A stretch of 64,000 bases of DNA from Chitinophaga pinensis (GTDB lineage Bacteria; Bacteroidota; Bacteroidia; Chitinophagales; CAMDFR01): the NCBI GenBank assembly GCA_945897725.1, contig CAMDFR010000006.1, positions 62,001-126,000 on the forward strand, read 5' to 3'. The notes beneath the pieces are model-generated. The model was not told the origin of the DNA. It saw nothing but the letters and a program-made list of their open reading frames with translations, and made no database searches. Both the position numbers and the translations under genes were made by a program. Below, piece by piece: positions 9,636 through 18,502 of this stretch (its first letter is position 1; each line of letters starts with the position of its first letter).

Positions 9636-10901
9636 CTAATTGCTTCTCATGGCATCTACAGGATGTAACCTAGAAGCCATTAGCGCTGGTATAATTCCAA
9701 AAATAATACCTAGAAAAATAGAAGTAAACAAGCCAATCAAAATGTTTTTGGTAGACACCACAAATACAAAATTGATTCCGCTCCCTTTGCTCAAACCATA
9801 GTTTGCCAAGGCAAAAAGTCCCAATACTAGGGCCAATCCAATGATTCCACCCACCAAACATAAAAGAATCGCCTCTATTAAAAATTCGATAAGTATGTAC
9901 GAATTTCTTGCCCCAAGTGCTTTCTTCACACCGATCAAACTGGTTCTCTCCTTTACAGAAACAAACATGATGTTGGCGATTCCAAAACCACCCACCAGAA
10001 TAGAGAATCCACCAATGATAAATCCAATGATGTATAGGATGAGAAAAACAGGATCAAAAATGGAGGTAATCATGCTGATTTGATTCAAAGCAAAATTGTC
10101 CACATCAAAAGGACTCAAGCGTCGAGTCGAACGTAAAATTCCTGTCAACTCAGACTTCAACTCATCAAGATCTATCCCCTCTTTTGGCTTTACCAATAAT
10201 TGCTGTCTTACATTCATATTCTTTGGATCAAGAAAGCGAAGCAAATACCCTGTGGTGAGATAGGCGATATTGTCATTTGAATTTTGAAAAATATCTTTTC
10301 CTTCTTTCTTCAAAACACCAACCACTCTCAACTTATCGCCATGATACTTGACATATTTGCCAATAGCAGTACTGTCGTTAGGGAATAAAACACTTGCTAT
10401 AGAATTGCCAAGAATAACAACTGCTTGATTGCTATAAAACTCAGTAGGCAAAAAGTACCTGCCTTCTTGATAGGAGAATTCTTTTAACTTCGAATAATCA
10501 TCAGAAATTCCAGAGATAGAGACACCACTTGCCATATTTTCACTAGCCTCCAAATTTGAATTGGCTGCAAAAATTTGGTAGGCAACAGCATCTGCCAACT
10601 TAGATTTCGCTTGAACCAACTTTAACTCTGACGGAGAGACATTGGGTCTTCCTAAATATTTCCACCATGGATAATCTTGCTTGAACTCCCATGGCCATTT
10701 CTCTACAAATACTAAATTATTTCCAAAAGATTGAATGGTGCTTTTTATATTTCTCTCTAGAGAATCCACTGCGGTAAAAACAGAAATGATACAGAGAATA
10801 CCTATCGCGATACCTGTAAGTGATAACAATGCTCTAAGCTTATTATTATAAAGCTCTTGAGTAGCTAAAACAGTGCTTTGTGTAATTACTTTAAATATCA
10901 T
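9636..10901 (-). CDS. MacB/FtsX-type ABC transporter permease
   Basis: A 421-residue protein with the MacB layout: a first membrane segment (about 24-48, after LRALLSLTGIAIG), a large extracytoplasmic domain (about 50-270), then three C-terminal membrane segments with FtsX-like sequence (GFGIANIMFVSVKERT near 310 and GALGARN-like KKALGARN near 328). Such permeases work with a LolD/MacB-type ATPase to drive mechanotransmission-linked export of lipoproteins, peptides or drugs. No ATPase gene is adjacent, so its partner must be elsewhere. It converges on the sugar kinase gene with a 16-base gap. Confidence 0.88.
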   Translation of the reverse strand: MIFKVITQSTVLATQELYNNKLRALLSLTGIAIGILCIISVFTAVDSLERNIKSTIQSFGNNLVFVEKWPWEFKQDYPWWKYLGRPNVSPSELKLVQAKSKLADAVAYQIFAANSNLEASENMASGVSISGISDDYSKLKEFSYQEGRYFLPTEFYSNQAVVILGNSIASVLFPNDSTAIGKYVKYHGDKLRVVGVLKKEGKDIFQNSNDNIAYLTTGYLLRFLDPKNMNVRQQLLVKPKEGIDLDELKSELTGILRSTRRLSPFDVDNFALNQISMITSIFDPVFLILYIIGFIIGGFSILVGGFGIANIMFVSVKERTSLIGVKKALGARNSYILIEFLIEAILLCLVGGIIGLALVLGLFALANYGLSKGSGINFVFVVSTKNILIGLFTSIFLGIIFGIIPALMASRLHPVDAMRSN

Positions 10902-10968
10902 TGGCTATAAAAATACAAACTTAGGTATATTTTAGTATCTTTTATCAAGTGAAAATAGATAGAAGCCC

Positions 10969-10976
10969 TATATTTG
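10969..10976 (+). promoter_or_regulatory. -7 promoter element (TATATTTG) for queA
   Basis: TATATTTG fits TAnnTTTG and lies 40 bases before the queA ATG. No obvious -33 TTG at the proper spacing. Confidence 0.45.
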
Positions 10977-11016
10977 CATCTCAATTTTTATTCCGTAAAA
11001 TAAAATCTACATTAAA

Positions 11017-12066
11017 ATGAAATTATCCGCATTTGATTACAAGCTTCCTAAGGAACTAATCAGCCAATATCCAACTCCCAATAGAGAAGATTCAAGACTG
11101 ATGATTGTCGATCGCAAAACTGGCAAATTTGAACACAAACATTTCAGAGACATCTTAAACATCTTCAATGAAGATGATTTGTTAATTGTTAATAATACCA
11201 AGGTTTTCCCCGCACGTATGTTTGGTAAAAAAGAGAAGACAGGAGCAAGTATTGAAGTCTTTTTGTTAAGAGAACTAAACGGAGATAACTTATTGTGGGA
11301 CGTATTGGTTGATCCAGCGAGAAAAATTAGGGTTGGAAACAAACTATATTTCGGTGACAACGATATGCTGGTAGCTGAAGTAGTAGATAATACAACCTCT
11401 AGAGGAAGAACGATTCGCTTTTTGTTTGATGGCACTAAAGATGAATTTCGTCAAATCTTACACACGCTTGGAGAAACACCACTTCCTAAATATATCAAAA
11501 GAAAAGAAGAAGCTAGCGATAAAGAAAGATATCAAACCATTTATGCAAAGCACGAAGGAGCCGTGGCTGCACCTACTGCTGGTTTACATTTCTCTCCAGA
11601 ATTATATAAAAAGCTACAAATCAAAGGGGTAAACTTTGCTGAAATAACCCTTCATACTGGTTTAGGATCTTTCCGCTCCATTGATGTAGAAGACTTAACC
11701 AAGCATAAAATGGAAGCTGAATTTTTCCAAATTGAACAAGCAACCGCCGATCTAGTGAATGAAGCGAAAGCAAATCATAAGAGAATTTGCGCCGTTGGAA
11801 CAACTTCGATGAGGGCTATTGAAACAGCAGTAACTGCTAATGATGAGTTAAAAGCTGCCGGAGGTTGGACCAATACCTTTATTCATCCACCTCATAAATT
11901 CAGTATTGCGAATTGCATGATTACAAATATGCATTTACCTAAATCTAGTTTATTAATCATGGTGTCTGCTTTTGCTGGTTTCGACCTAACGATGGCGGCT
12001 TATGAAGAGGCTGTGAAAGAAGAATATAGATTCTTTTCTTATGGTGATGCCATGCTTATCCTTTAA
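11017..12066 (+). CDS. queA: S-adenosylmethionine:tRNA ribosyltransferase-isomerase
   Basis: A 349-residue QueA. It transfers and isomerises the ribosyl moiety of SAM onto preQ1-modified tRNA to make epoxyqueuosine. Family signatures seen: the N-terminal [12 protein letters not shown]-like [14 protein letters not shown] (6-19), [11 protein letters not shown] (near 58-68), [13 protein letters not shown] (near 186-198), [10 protein letters not shown] (near 209-219) and GTTSMRAIE (near 260). The length is typical. A -7 element lies 40 bases upstream and the DUF3467 gene follows after 31 bases. Confidence 0.96.
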   Translation: MKLSAFDYKLPKELISQYPTPNREDSRLMIVDRKTGKFEHKHFRDILNIFNEDDLLIVNNTKVFPARMFGKKEKTGASIEVFLLRELNGDNLLWDVLVDPARKIRVGNKLYFGDNDMLVAEVVDNTTSRGRTIRFLFDGTKDEFRQILHTLGETPLPKYIKRKEEASDKERYQTIYAKHEGAVAAPTAGLHFSPELYKKLQIKGVNFAEITLHTGLGSFRSIDVEDLTKHKMEAEFFQIEQATADLVNEAKANHKRICAVGTTSMRAIETAVTANDELKAAGGWTNTFIHPPHKFSIANCMITNMHLPKSSLLIMVSAFAGFDLTMAAYEEAVKEEYRFFSYGDAMLIL

Positions 12067-12097
12067 AATTGATTTGTAAATACTAATATTTAATCCA

Positions 12098-12421
12098 ATG
12101 CAAAACGATAAAAAAAATCCAAACGAACAACAAATCAATATTGAATTGAGTGAGGAGATTGCTGAAGGTATTTACTCTAATTTGGCTATCATCGGACATT
12201 TCAATCAAGAGTTTATCATCGACTTCGTAAAAGTGGTACCTGGTTTACCTAAGGCAAAAGTTAAATCTAGAATTATACTCACCCCACAACATGCTAAAAG
12301 ATTATTGAGAGCGATGGCAGAAAATGTTAAGAAATACGAAGAAATGCATGGAGAAATAATCGAACATGAAATTTATCCCAACATGCCAATGAATTTTGGA
12401 GGTCCTACTGGATTAGCATAA
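12098..12421 (+). CDS. DUF3467 family protein
   Basis: A 107-residue soluble protein matching the DUF3467 pattern: a beta-rich segment ELSEEIAEGIYSNLAII followed by NQEFIIDFVKVVPG, KVKSRIILTPQHAKRLL and a C-terminal helix plus a Gly/Pro/Asn-rich tail. It is common in Bacteroidota and its function is unknown. It probably shares a transcript with queA (31-base gap). Confidence 0.85.
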   Translation: MQNDKKNPNEQQINIELSEEIAEGIYSNLAIIGHFNQEFIIDFVKVVPGLPKAKVKSRIILTPQHAKRLLRAMAENVKKYEEMHGEIIEHEIYPNMPMNFGGPTGLA

Positions 12422-12427
12422 ATTAAT

Positions 12428-12457
12428 TTGGAATATTATTCAATTGAATTACATTTG
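12428..12457 (+). promoter_or_regulatory. Bacteroidota promoter (TTG -33, N19, TACATTTG -7)
   Basis: TTG at 12428-12430, 19-base spacer, TACATTTG at 12450-12457. Both elements and the spacing match the Bacteroidota housekeeping sigma consensus. The start codon at 12491 gives a leader of roughly 28 bases. Confidence 0.7.
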
Positions 12458-12490
12458 TACTATTAATAAATTAAATCTTAAAATTTAACG

Positions 12491-12802
12491 ATGAAAAAAA
12501 TATTCCTTACCTCATTAATGACATTTGGTGTACTTATTTCCTTATTAGCTTCTAATCCAGAAGTTACGAAACAATTAGCTAAGGTAAATACTGCTGTTCA
12601 TTTAACGTCTCAACAATTACCTCAAGTAGAAGCCATCATGAACGTTTTTAGTGCAAGAAGAGCTTCTTTAACTGCTAGCATTAAAGATACCGAAAAACTA
12701 AAAACAGCGATTCGTATTGAGCAAAAAACTTACTTAGATAAGTTAATGATGATCTTAACTGAACCACAAAAAAAATTGTATTTAGCTAATCGTCCTAAAT
12801 AA
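12491..12802 (+). CDS. small secreted LTxxQ-motif protein (Spy/CpxP-like, putative)
   Basis: A 103-residue protein with a signal peptide (1-about 21). The mature part is predicted all-helical and holds two LTxxQ-type motifs: LTSQQ near residue 38 and LTEPQ near residue 90. In the CpxP/Spy family these motifs mark periplasmic chaperone-like proteins that respond to envelope stress, so a similar role is a reasonable inference, but the protein is shorter than Spy and could be an unrelated helical protein. It has its own well-formed promoter (12428-12457) and terminator (12824-12856), so it is a one-gene transcript. Confidence 0.7.
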   Translation: MKKIFLTSLMTFGVLISLLASNPEVTKQLAKVNTAVHLTSQQLPQVEAIMNVFSARRASLTASIKDTEKLKTAIRIEQKTYLDKLMMILTEPQKKLYLANRPK

Positions 12803-12823
12803 GACAATTCAGACAATATTTAT

Positions 12824-12856
12824 AAACCCTCCGACTTTTCGGGGGGTTTTTATTTT
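12824..12856 (+). terminator. Rho-independent terminator after the LTxxQ protein gene
   Basis: An 11-base stem (AAACCCTCCGA with TCGGGGGGTTT, one G-T pair) and a 4-base loop, followed by TTTTTATTTT. Confidence 0.85.
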
Positions 12857-12906
12857 GCCCAATACGAAATCAAAAAAACAATATCTTTATATACACAACC
12901 GAACTT

Positions 12907-15324
12907 ATGAAGAAAATATACATTAGCCTAGTTTTTATCCTTTATCTTTTCTTACCTACACTTGCGCAAAATATTACACAAAATATCAGAGGACATATTG
13001 TGGACAAAGAATCGCAAGCTCCGCTATCTTTCGTCACTATTGCTGTATATGCCGAAAATAAGTTAACAGGCTCGGGATCAACAGACGATCAAGGCTATTT
13101 TAGCATAGCAAATATTCCTGTGGGCAGGATAAATATAGCTGCCTCATTGGTTGGATATAAAAAAGTGATGTTGCCAAACATACTCATAAACGCGTCTAAG
13201 GAAGTATTGCTGAACATTGAAATGGAAAATTCTGGCATCATGACAGAAGTCGTTGTTTCAGGTACTAAAAAGGGCGAAACCATCAACGAAATGGCGACAG
13301 TTAGTGCCCACACTTTTACTGTCGAAGAAACCAATAGATACGCAGGCAGCAGAGGCGACCCAGCAAGAATGGCAACGAATTTTGCAGGTGTGAGCGGTAC
13401 CGATGATTCCAGAAATGATATTGTAATAAGAGGCAATTCGCCCTTTGGCATCTTATATCGCTTAGAAGGTGTGAATATTCCCAACCCAACGCATTTCGCG
13501 GTGGCTGGAAGCACTGGTGGACCGGTTGGAATGTTGAACAATAAAGTCTTGGCAAATTCAGATTTTATGACTGGAGCTTTCCCTTCCGAATATGGAAATT
13601 CTATGGCGGGTGTCTTCGATATTCGTATGAAAAGCGGTAATGACCAAACCTACGAAGGAACCGCTCAATTCGGAGTCCTAGGTGCCGAAGCCTTTCTTGA
13701 AGGACCACTCAGCAAAAAAAAGAAATCCTCGTTTATCTTCAATTATAGATATGCTACTTTGGGTCTGCTTGTAAAAATGGGGATTGACATCGGTACTGCT
13801 GCCATTCCTAAATATCAAGATTTTCAATTCAAGCTTAACTTCCCTCAACGCAAAGGTGGTACCATTTCGTTCTTCGGATTGGGTGGACTAGCCAAGGTCA
13901 ATCTTATAAGAAGTGATGACAAAACACCTGAAAGAGATATCTATAGTTCACGCGACCAAGACGAATACTTTAGAACCAAAATGGGGGTTATCGGATTTAA
14001 TTACCTTAAACCAATCAATGACAAAACCTATGCTAAATTGAGCATTGCTGCTTCATCGCAGTACCTCAACAACAAGTTTAATCGATACTTTAGACACATC
14101 GATTCCTCCATCAACGAATATGTTTTAGATACTTTATTCGACAAATCTTATTACAAATTTCAAGAGTCAAAAGTGACCGTTTCTTACCTCACAAATACAA
14201 AAATAAGTGGAACGGCTTCCTTAAGATATGGTCTCATCGCAGATCTGCTTTTTTTCAATTATGTAGACAGTAACTATAATGAATCCTCCTACCAATGGGT
14301 AAAAAGAATGAACTATCGAGGCGTACATTATCAATTTCAACCTTATATTCAAACCAAATTTAATTTAGGATCTAAAGTGACTGTCAACGCTGGTTTACAC
14401 GGACAGTGGTTCACATTAAACAACTCATGGTCCATAGAGCCCAGAGCCGGACTAAAATACCAAATGCGCGACAATCAAAGTTTAAGTTTGGGTGTTGGCT
14501 TTCACAGTCAAACACAACCCTATTATATCTATTTCTTGCAATCGCAAAGACCTGATGGTAGCTATTATAAAGCAAATAAAAACCTTGATTTTTCAAGAAG
14601 TTTTCATGTGGTGGCCTCTTATGATATCTTCTTCAAAAAAGATGTAAGAATCAAGCTAGAAGCCTATTACCAGAATTTATATAATATTCCAGTGGATACT
14701 TTTTCCAGCTCATACAGTTTAATTAATGAAGGCGGTACTTTCGATAGATTCTTCCCGAGTTTGTTAGAGAACAGAGGCAAAGGAAGAAATTATGGTATTG
14801 AACTCACCGTCGAAAAATTCTTTACCCATCATTGGTTTATCATGTTTTCGGGCTCGCTTTTCGACTCTAAATATACTGGCAGCGATGGCATTTGGAGAAA
14901 TACCGATTTCAACAATCACTATGTGATGAATTTGCTAGGCACCAAAGAATTTCAGTGGGGCAAGAAAAGAAAAAATGTCATTGGCATAGGAGGTAAAATC
15001 ACCTATGGCGGTGGACGCAATTATTCGCCTTACGATTTAGCTGCCTCGCAGTATACCGAAGATCCTGTGATCATCGATGCTAAGAGAAATTCTTTGCACT
15101 TCAAAGACTATTTTAGAATGGATGTGAAACTCAACTATACACTAAATACCAAGAAAGGTATGACCCACGAAATTGGAATCGATTTAGTGAATGTAACCGG
15201 CAATAAGAACCTCCTAAAATTATCTTATGTTGGTGGTACGAATCCAGTTCAGAAAGTCTATCAGCTGGGCTTTTTACCATTGTTTTACTACAAGTTTGAT
15301 TTTAGTATCAAAGGAAAAAACTAG
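12907..15324 (+). CDS. TonB-dependent outer-membrane receptor with carboxypeptidase-regulatory-like domain
   Basis: An 805-residue protein. The signal peptide (1-about 21) ends in LAQN. Residues about 28-110 are a CarboxypepD_reg-like beta-sandwich (IRGHIVDKESQAPLSFVTIAV). A plug-like domain follows (about 120-235; VISGNSPFG-like VIRGNSPFGILYRLEG). The remainder has the alternating aromatic pattern of a 22-strand barrel and ends in a Phe-containing strand. Such receptors import siderophores, vitamins or oligomers using TonB energy. No SusD partner is next to it, so a glycan role is not indicated. It lies directly upstream of a palindromic-repeat stretch. Confidence 0.9.
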   Translation: MKKIYISLVFILYLFLPTLAQNITQNIRGHIVDKESQAPLSFVTIAVYAENKLTGSGSTDDQGYFSIANIPVGRINIAASLVGYKKVMLPNILINASKEVLLNIEMENSGIMTEVVVSGTKKGETINEMATVSAHTFTVEETNRYAGSRGDPARMATNFAGVSGTDDSRNDIVIRGNSPFGILYRLEGVNIPNPTHFAVAGSTGGPVGMLNNKVLANSDFMTGAFPSEYGNSMAGVFDIRMKSGNDQTYEGTAQFGVLGAEAFLEGPLSKKKKSSFIFNYRYATLGLLVKMGIDIGTAAIPKYQDFQFKLNFPQRKGGTISFFGLGGLAKVNLIRSDDKTPERDIYSSRDQDEYFRTKMGVIGFNYLKPINDKTYAKLSIAASSQYLNNKFNRYFRHIDSSINEYVLDTLFDKSYYKFQESKVTVSYLTNTKISGTASLRYGLIADLLFFNYVDSNYNESSYQWVKRMNYRGVHYQFQPYIQTKFNLGSKVTVNAGLHGQWFTLNNSWSIEPRAGLKYQMRDNQSLSLGVGFHSQTQPYYIYFLQSQRPDGSYYKANKNLDFSRSFHVVASYDIFFKKDVRIKLEAYYQNLYNIPVDTFSSSYSLINEGGTFDRFFPSLLENRGKGRNYGIELTVEKFFTHHWFIMFSGSLFDSKYTGSDGIWRNTDFNNHYVMNLLGTKEFQWGKKRKNVIGIGGKITYGGGRNYSPYDLAASQYTEDPVIIDAKRNSLHFKDYFRMDVKLNYTLNTKKGMTHEIGIDLVNVTGNKNLLKLSYVGGTNPVQKVYQLGFLPLFYYKFDFSIKGKN

Positions 15325-15344
15325 TTTTTTATTAGCATGTATGT

Positions 15345-15420
15345 GGGCGTGTCCCCAGTACAAAAGCCACTGGGGGCGAGCCTTCTGCACTACGCGGTAG
15401 TGCTGCCAGTCTCTCACGCA
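15345..15420 (+). repeat. palindromic intergenic repeat, copy A
   Basis: A 76-base element beginning GGGCGTG and ending CTCACGCA. Inside are a hairpin CCCCAGT/ACTGGGG and a second hairpin CACTAC/GTAGTG. It aligns end to end with copy B (45440-45516), differing by one indel and by base changes that are mostly compensated in the stems. It lies 21 bases after the TonB-receptor stop codon. Confidence 0.8.
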
Positions 15421-15572
15421 GCTACCCGATGTTCAATCTATTTTTTGGATCATGGATAAACTCCAATGCTTTGAACGAAATGCGGCATAAAGGAACACTA
15501 ATACTCATTTGTAGAATTTTTGTGTAACTCTATTAGCAAACATTGAAGCGTTTAATATCTGGAAACGAATGC

Positions 15573-15655
15573 TGCGTGCGCGATAGCAGCGATAGCCCAC
15601 AGCATGAAATGGAATTAAATGCGAGGACTATAAGCGAATAGCGCGTAACACGCCC
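15573..15655 (-). repeat. palindromic intergenic repeat, copy C (inverted, more diverged)
   Basis: Read on the minus strand it begins GGGCGTG and ends CGCACGCA, the same termini as copies A and B, but the interior differs (CGCTTATAGTCCTCG then GTGGGCTATCGCTGCTATCG). The opposite orientation to copy A gives an inverted pair around a 152-base spacer. Confidence 0.6.
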
Positions 15656-15717
15656 AAGAAACTAAGAAAGATATTGATTGCTTTCGTTACTTTCGCGCTT
15701 CATTCTAAATATATTAA

Positions 15718-15945
15718 ATGAATCCTACTGAAATCATGGGCTATGCTGCTTCTCTTGGTGTATTGCTTTCTTTCTTAATGAAAGATATTAAAACGCTTCG
15801 CGTGGTCAACAGCATTGGTTGTGCCCTCTTTATAATCTACGGTTATATGCTACATTATTCTTTTCCAGTGATCATCACTAATGTGGCCATCATCATCATC
15901 AATATCTACTTTTTGATGAAGGACAGAAAAAAAACAAATCCTTAA
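15718..15945 (+). CDS. small YgjV-like membrane protein
   Basis: A 75-residue protein with three hydrophobic segments (about 5-20, 31-47, 50-66) and the pattern GYAASLGVLLSFLMKDIKTLRVVNSIGC, which is that of the small YgjV/Imp-like inner-membrane proteins common in Bacteroidota. Function unknown; it is distantly similar in shape to half-transporters such as SemiSWEET, but that is only a shape comparison. It ends 20 bases before the next gene. Confidence 0.65.
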   Translation: MNPTEIMGYAASLGVLLSFLMKDIKTLRVVNSIGCALFIIYGYMLHYSFPVIITNVAIIIINIYFLMKDRKKTNP

Positions 15946-15965
15946 AATTTGGATAACTTTGCAGC

Positions 15966-16865
15966 ATGAAATCAAAAGTCCTTTTTTATCTCTGTTGCCT
16001 AGTTTTTTTTTCGCAATCATTGCAGGCAAAAGAGCAAAATCATTCTGCAAAAAAAGTGCATTGGTTTCAGACAGCCGACTCCTTTTACAATCAACGCATT
16101 TGGATGTCATGGGGCTATAACAGAGCTTGGTTTGGCAAGTCTGACGTACATTTCAAAGGACCTGGCTATGATTTTACGGTAGACAAATTAATAGCAAGAG
16201 ATCGACCAGCACCCTTTTCATGGAAGCTTTATTTTAATCCAAACACCTCCTCTATCCCCCAATACAATTGGCATTTGGGCTTTTTTATAAAAAAACGTTT
16301 TTTTGTGACAGCCGGTATGGATCATATGAAATACGTGATGGTACCTGATCAATTGGCCAATGTTAGTGGCACGATCGATGCATCAAAATCGACCAAATAT
16401 CAAGGAGAATATAATGCCAGCAGCATGAAGATGTCAGAAGACTTCTTACGATTTGAACATACCAATGGCTTAAATCTGGTTTCTATAGATGGTGGCTACT
16501 TAGCGCCTATTTTTAGAACAGAAAAAGATATCATTCGAATCAATGCAAATGTCGGTTTGGGAATAGGAATGCTCATCTGTAAAACAGATGTGAAGGTCTT
16601 AGACTATGGATTAGACAATCGTTTTCACCTTTCAGGTATGAGCATTCATGCGTCTGCCGGCTTAAGAGTAGATGTTTGGAAGTACTTTTTTGTAGCCTCC
16701 GAATTCAAAGGAGGTTTTATAAACTTACCTAATGTATTGATACATAACAATAAGACTGATTTGGCAAATCATCATTTCACTTTTCTACAATATCAGATTA
16801 CAGCGGGCTTATCTTGTAGGTTTTGGTATCTACAAGGTCATCGTACAAAGACGAAAACCATATAA
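15966..16865 (+). CDS. secreted protein, probable outer-membrane beta-barrel, function unknown
   Basis: A 299-residue protein. The signal peptide (1-about 21) ends LQAKEQ. The rest has alternating aromatic strands (for example IWMSWGYNRAWF, WHLGFFIKKRFFVTAGMDH and GLSCRFWYLQG at the end), consistent with a small outer-membrane beta-barrel. The motif near 30-60 (WMSWGYNRAWFGKSDVHF) recalls a group of Bacteroidota outer-membrane proteins with no assigned function. No partner gene points to a job. It precedes the nuo operon by 150 bases. Confidence 0.6.
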   Translation: MKSKVLFYLCCLVFFSQSLQAKEQNHSAKKVHWFQTADSFYNQRIWMSWGYNRAWFGKSDVHFKGPGYDFTVDKLIARDRPAPFSWKLYFNPNTSSIPQYNWHLGFFIKKRFFVTAGMDHMKYVMVPDQLANVSGTIDASKSTKYQGEYNASSMKMSEDFLRFEHTNGLNLVSIDGGYLAPIFRTEKDIIRINANVGLGIGMLICKTDVKVLDYGLDNRFHLSGMSIHASAGLRVDVWKYFFVASEFKGGFINLPNVLIHNNKTDLANHHFTFLQYQITAGLSCRFWYLQGHRTKTKTI

Positions 16866-16987
16866 ATAAAGCCTCTTGCTACCTAGGAAAGCTTTTATTA
16901 AGAAGTCCAACAATGATTCGATATTTTAATCCACATGATGTGCTTTAAATATTTTGACATAAAACTTTAATACTAGCTTTTATATTA

Positions 16988-16995
16988 TATTTTTG
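16988..16995 (+). promoter_or_regulatory. -7 promoter element (TATTTTTG) for the nuo operon
   Basis: TATTTTTG fits TAnnTTTG and lies 20 bases before the nuoA ATG, giving a short leader of about 15 bases without a Shine-Dalgarno sequence. Confidence 0.5.
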
Positions 16996-17015
16996 CACTA
17001 ACATAATAGTATTGT

Positions 17016-17381
17016 ATGCAAACACCCAGTAACTATTTTCCGCTCATCCTTCAGATGGCAGTTGCGCTAGGATTTATTTTAACCACCATTATACTGACCC
17101 ATATCCTCGGTCCGAAAAGGAAAAGTAAAATCAAAGATGAAACCTTTGAGTGTGGCATTGAAGTGCAAGGAAACGCCAGAGTACCCTTTTCAGTAAAATA
17201 TTTTATGACCGCCATTTTGTTTGTGTTGTTCGATGTGGAGGTTATTTTCTTTTATCCTTATGCCGTCAATTTTAAACATTTCGGTTTGCATGGTTTTTTA
17301 GCCGTGGTAATGTTTGTTGCTTTCTTTTTGATAGGCTTCGCTTATGTCTATAAGAAAGGAGCTTTAGAATGGGATAAATAA
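17016..17381 (+). CDS. nuoA: NADH-quinone oxidoreductase subunit A
   Basis: A 121-residue membrane subunit of complex I with three hydrophobic segments and the family motif FECGIEVQGNARVPFSVKYFMTAILFVLFDVEVIFFYP (key residues E and C near 44-46 and the FDVE acid pair near 72-75). It sits at the junction of the peripheral and membrane arms, near the quinone cavity. First gene of the operon; nuoB follows after 41 bases. Confidence 0.95.
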   Translation: MQTPSNYFPLILQMAVALGFILTTIILTHILGPKRKSKIKDETFECGIEVQGNARVPFSVKYFMTAILFVLFDVEVIFFYPYAVNFKHFGLHGFLAVVMFVAFFLIGFAYVYKKGALEWDK

Positions 17382-17422
17382 GAAAAGAAGTAGTATCAGA
17401 TTTGTAAATTAATTTATAATAA

Positions 17423-17959
17423 ATGACAAATATCATTCAATCACCTCCAGGCTATGAAGGTCCAGGTTTCTTTGCTACCAGTGCTTCTAAGGTAGTAGGC
17501 ATGGCAAGAGCAAATTCATTATGGCCTTTACCATTTGCTACTTCTTGTTGTGGAATAGAGTTCATGGCTACCATGGCTTCTGATTATGACTTATCTAGAT
17601 TTGGGATGGAGCGATTGAGCTTCTCACCACGTCAGGCAGATTTATTAATGGTGATGGGAACCATTGCAAAAAAAATGGGTCCAGTTTTAAAACAAGTATA
17701 CGAGCAAATGGCTGAACCACGTTGGGTGATTGCTGTTGGCGCTTGCGCAAGTAGCGGTGGTATTTTTGATACCTATTCTGTTTTGCAAGGAATAGATAAA
17801 ATTATTCCAGTAGATGTTTATGTGCCCGGCTGTCCACCACGTCCAGAGCAGATCTTAGATGGTATCATGCAAATTCAAGATTTAGCAAGAAATGAAGATT
17901 TAAGAAGAAGAAATCAACCGGAATATCAGGCATTAATGGAAAGTTACGATATCAAATAA
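17423..17959 (+). CDS. nuoB: NADH-quinone oxidoreductase subunit B (cluster N2)
   Basis: A 178-residue subunit that ligates the terminal 4Fe-4S cluster N2. The cysteine motif is complete: the tandem pair in TSCCGIEFM (near 39-47), VGACASSGG (near 107-115) and VPGCPPRPE (near 137-145). It passes electrons to quinone together with NuoD. One base separates its stop codon from the nuoC ATG. Confidence 0.97.
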   Translation: MTNIIQSPPGYEGPGFFATSASKVVGMARANSLWPLPFATSCCGIEFMATMASDYDLSRFGMERLSFSPRQADLLMVMGTIAKKMGPVLKQVYEQMAEPRWVIAVGACASSGGIFDTYSVLQGIDKIIPVDVYVPGCPPRPEQILDGIMQIQDLARNEDLRRRNQPEYQALMESYDIK

Positions 17960-17960
17960 G

Positions 17961-18467
17961 ATGATAACAATAGATAATAATTATTTAAAAGAACAGATTG
18001 CCTCTCATTTGGGGAAACAACTATTGTATAGTGAAGAGACCTATGGTATGCTCTGTGTTGAAACCACCAAGGAATCTATCATTTCTTTACTGCAATTTTT
18101 AAAAGAACATTCAGAATTGCAAATGAGTTTTCTTACGACGATGTGTGGCATTCACTATCCAGACCACAAAGGCAAAGAGTTGGGTGTCACCTATCACTTG
18201 CATAGCTTGGTAAATAATATTCGTGTGAGAGTAAAAATATTTTTTTCTGAACATGATTGTGTCGTTCCTACTGCAACAACTTTGTTTGACACAGCCAATT
18301 GGATGGAAAGAGAAGCATTCGATTTTTATGGAATTAAGTTTGAAGGACATCCGAATCTGAAAAGGATTTTGAATGTAGAGCATATGAATTATCATCCCTT
18401 ACGAAAGGAGTATCCGCTTGAGGATGCAACAAGAACGGATAAGGATGATCATTTTTTTGGAAGGTAG
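17961..18467 (+). CDS. nuoC: NADH-quinone oxidoreductase subunit C
   Basis: A 168-residue peripheral-arm subunit with the 30-kDa subunit signature REAFDFYGIKFEGHPNLKRIL (around 116-136), followed by the HPLRKEYPLED segment. NuoC and NuoD are separate genes here, not fused as in E. coli. nuoD follows after 35 bases. Confidence 0.96.
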   Translation: MITIDNNYLKEQIASHLGKQLLYSEETYGMLCVETTKESIISLLQFLKEHSELQMSFLTTMCGIHYPDHKGKELGVTYHLHSLVNNIRVRVKIFFSEHDCVVPTATTLFDTANWMEREAFDFYGIKFEGHPNLKRILNVEHMNYHPLRKEYPLEDATRTDKDDHFFGR

Positions 18468-18502
18468 GTATTAATTTAAATAAATTTTCAAATTAAACGG
18501 AA

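Larger units (their letters stand above)
15325..15717. other. intergenic stretch with repeats only
   Basis: A gap of 393 bases between the TonB receptor and the YgjV-like gene. It contains repeat copies A (15345-15420) and C (15573-15655, inverted). I see no plausible coding region, tRNA or other RNA gene in it. Confidence 0.7.

Noticed and set aside
13095-13541. 148-codon ORF opposite the TonB receptor N-terminus
   Set aside because: It lies entirely antisense to a clear receptor gene and has no recognisable family pattern.
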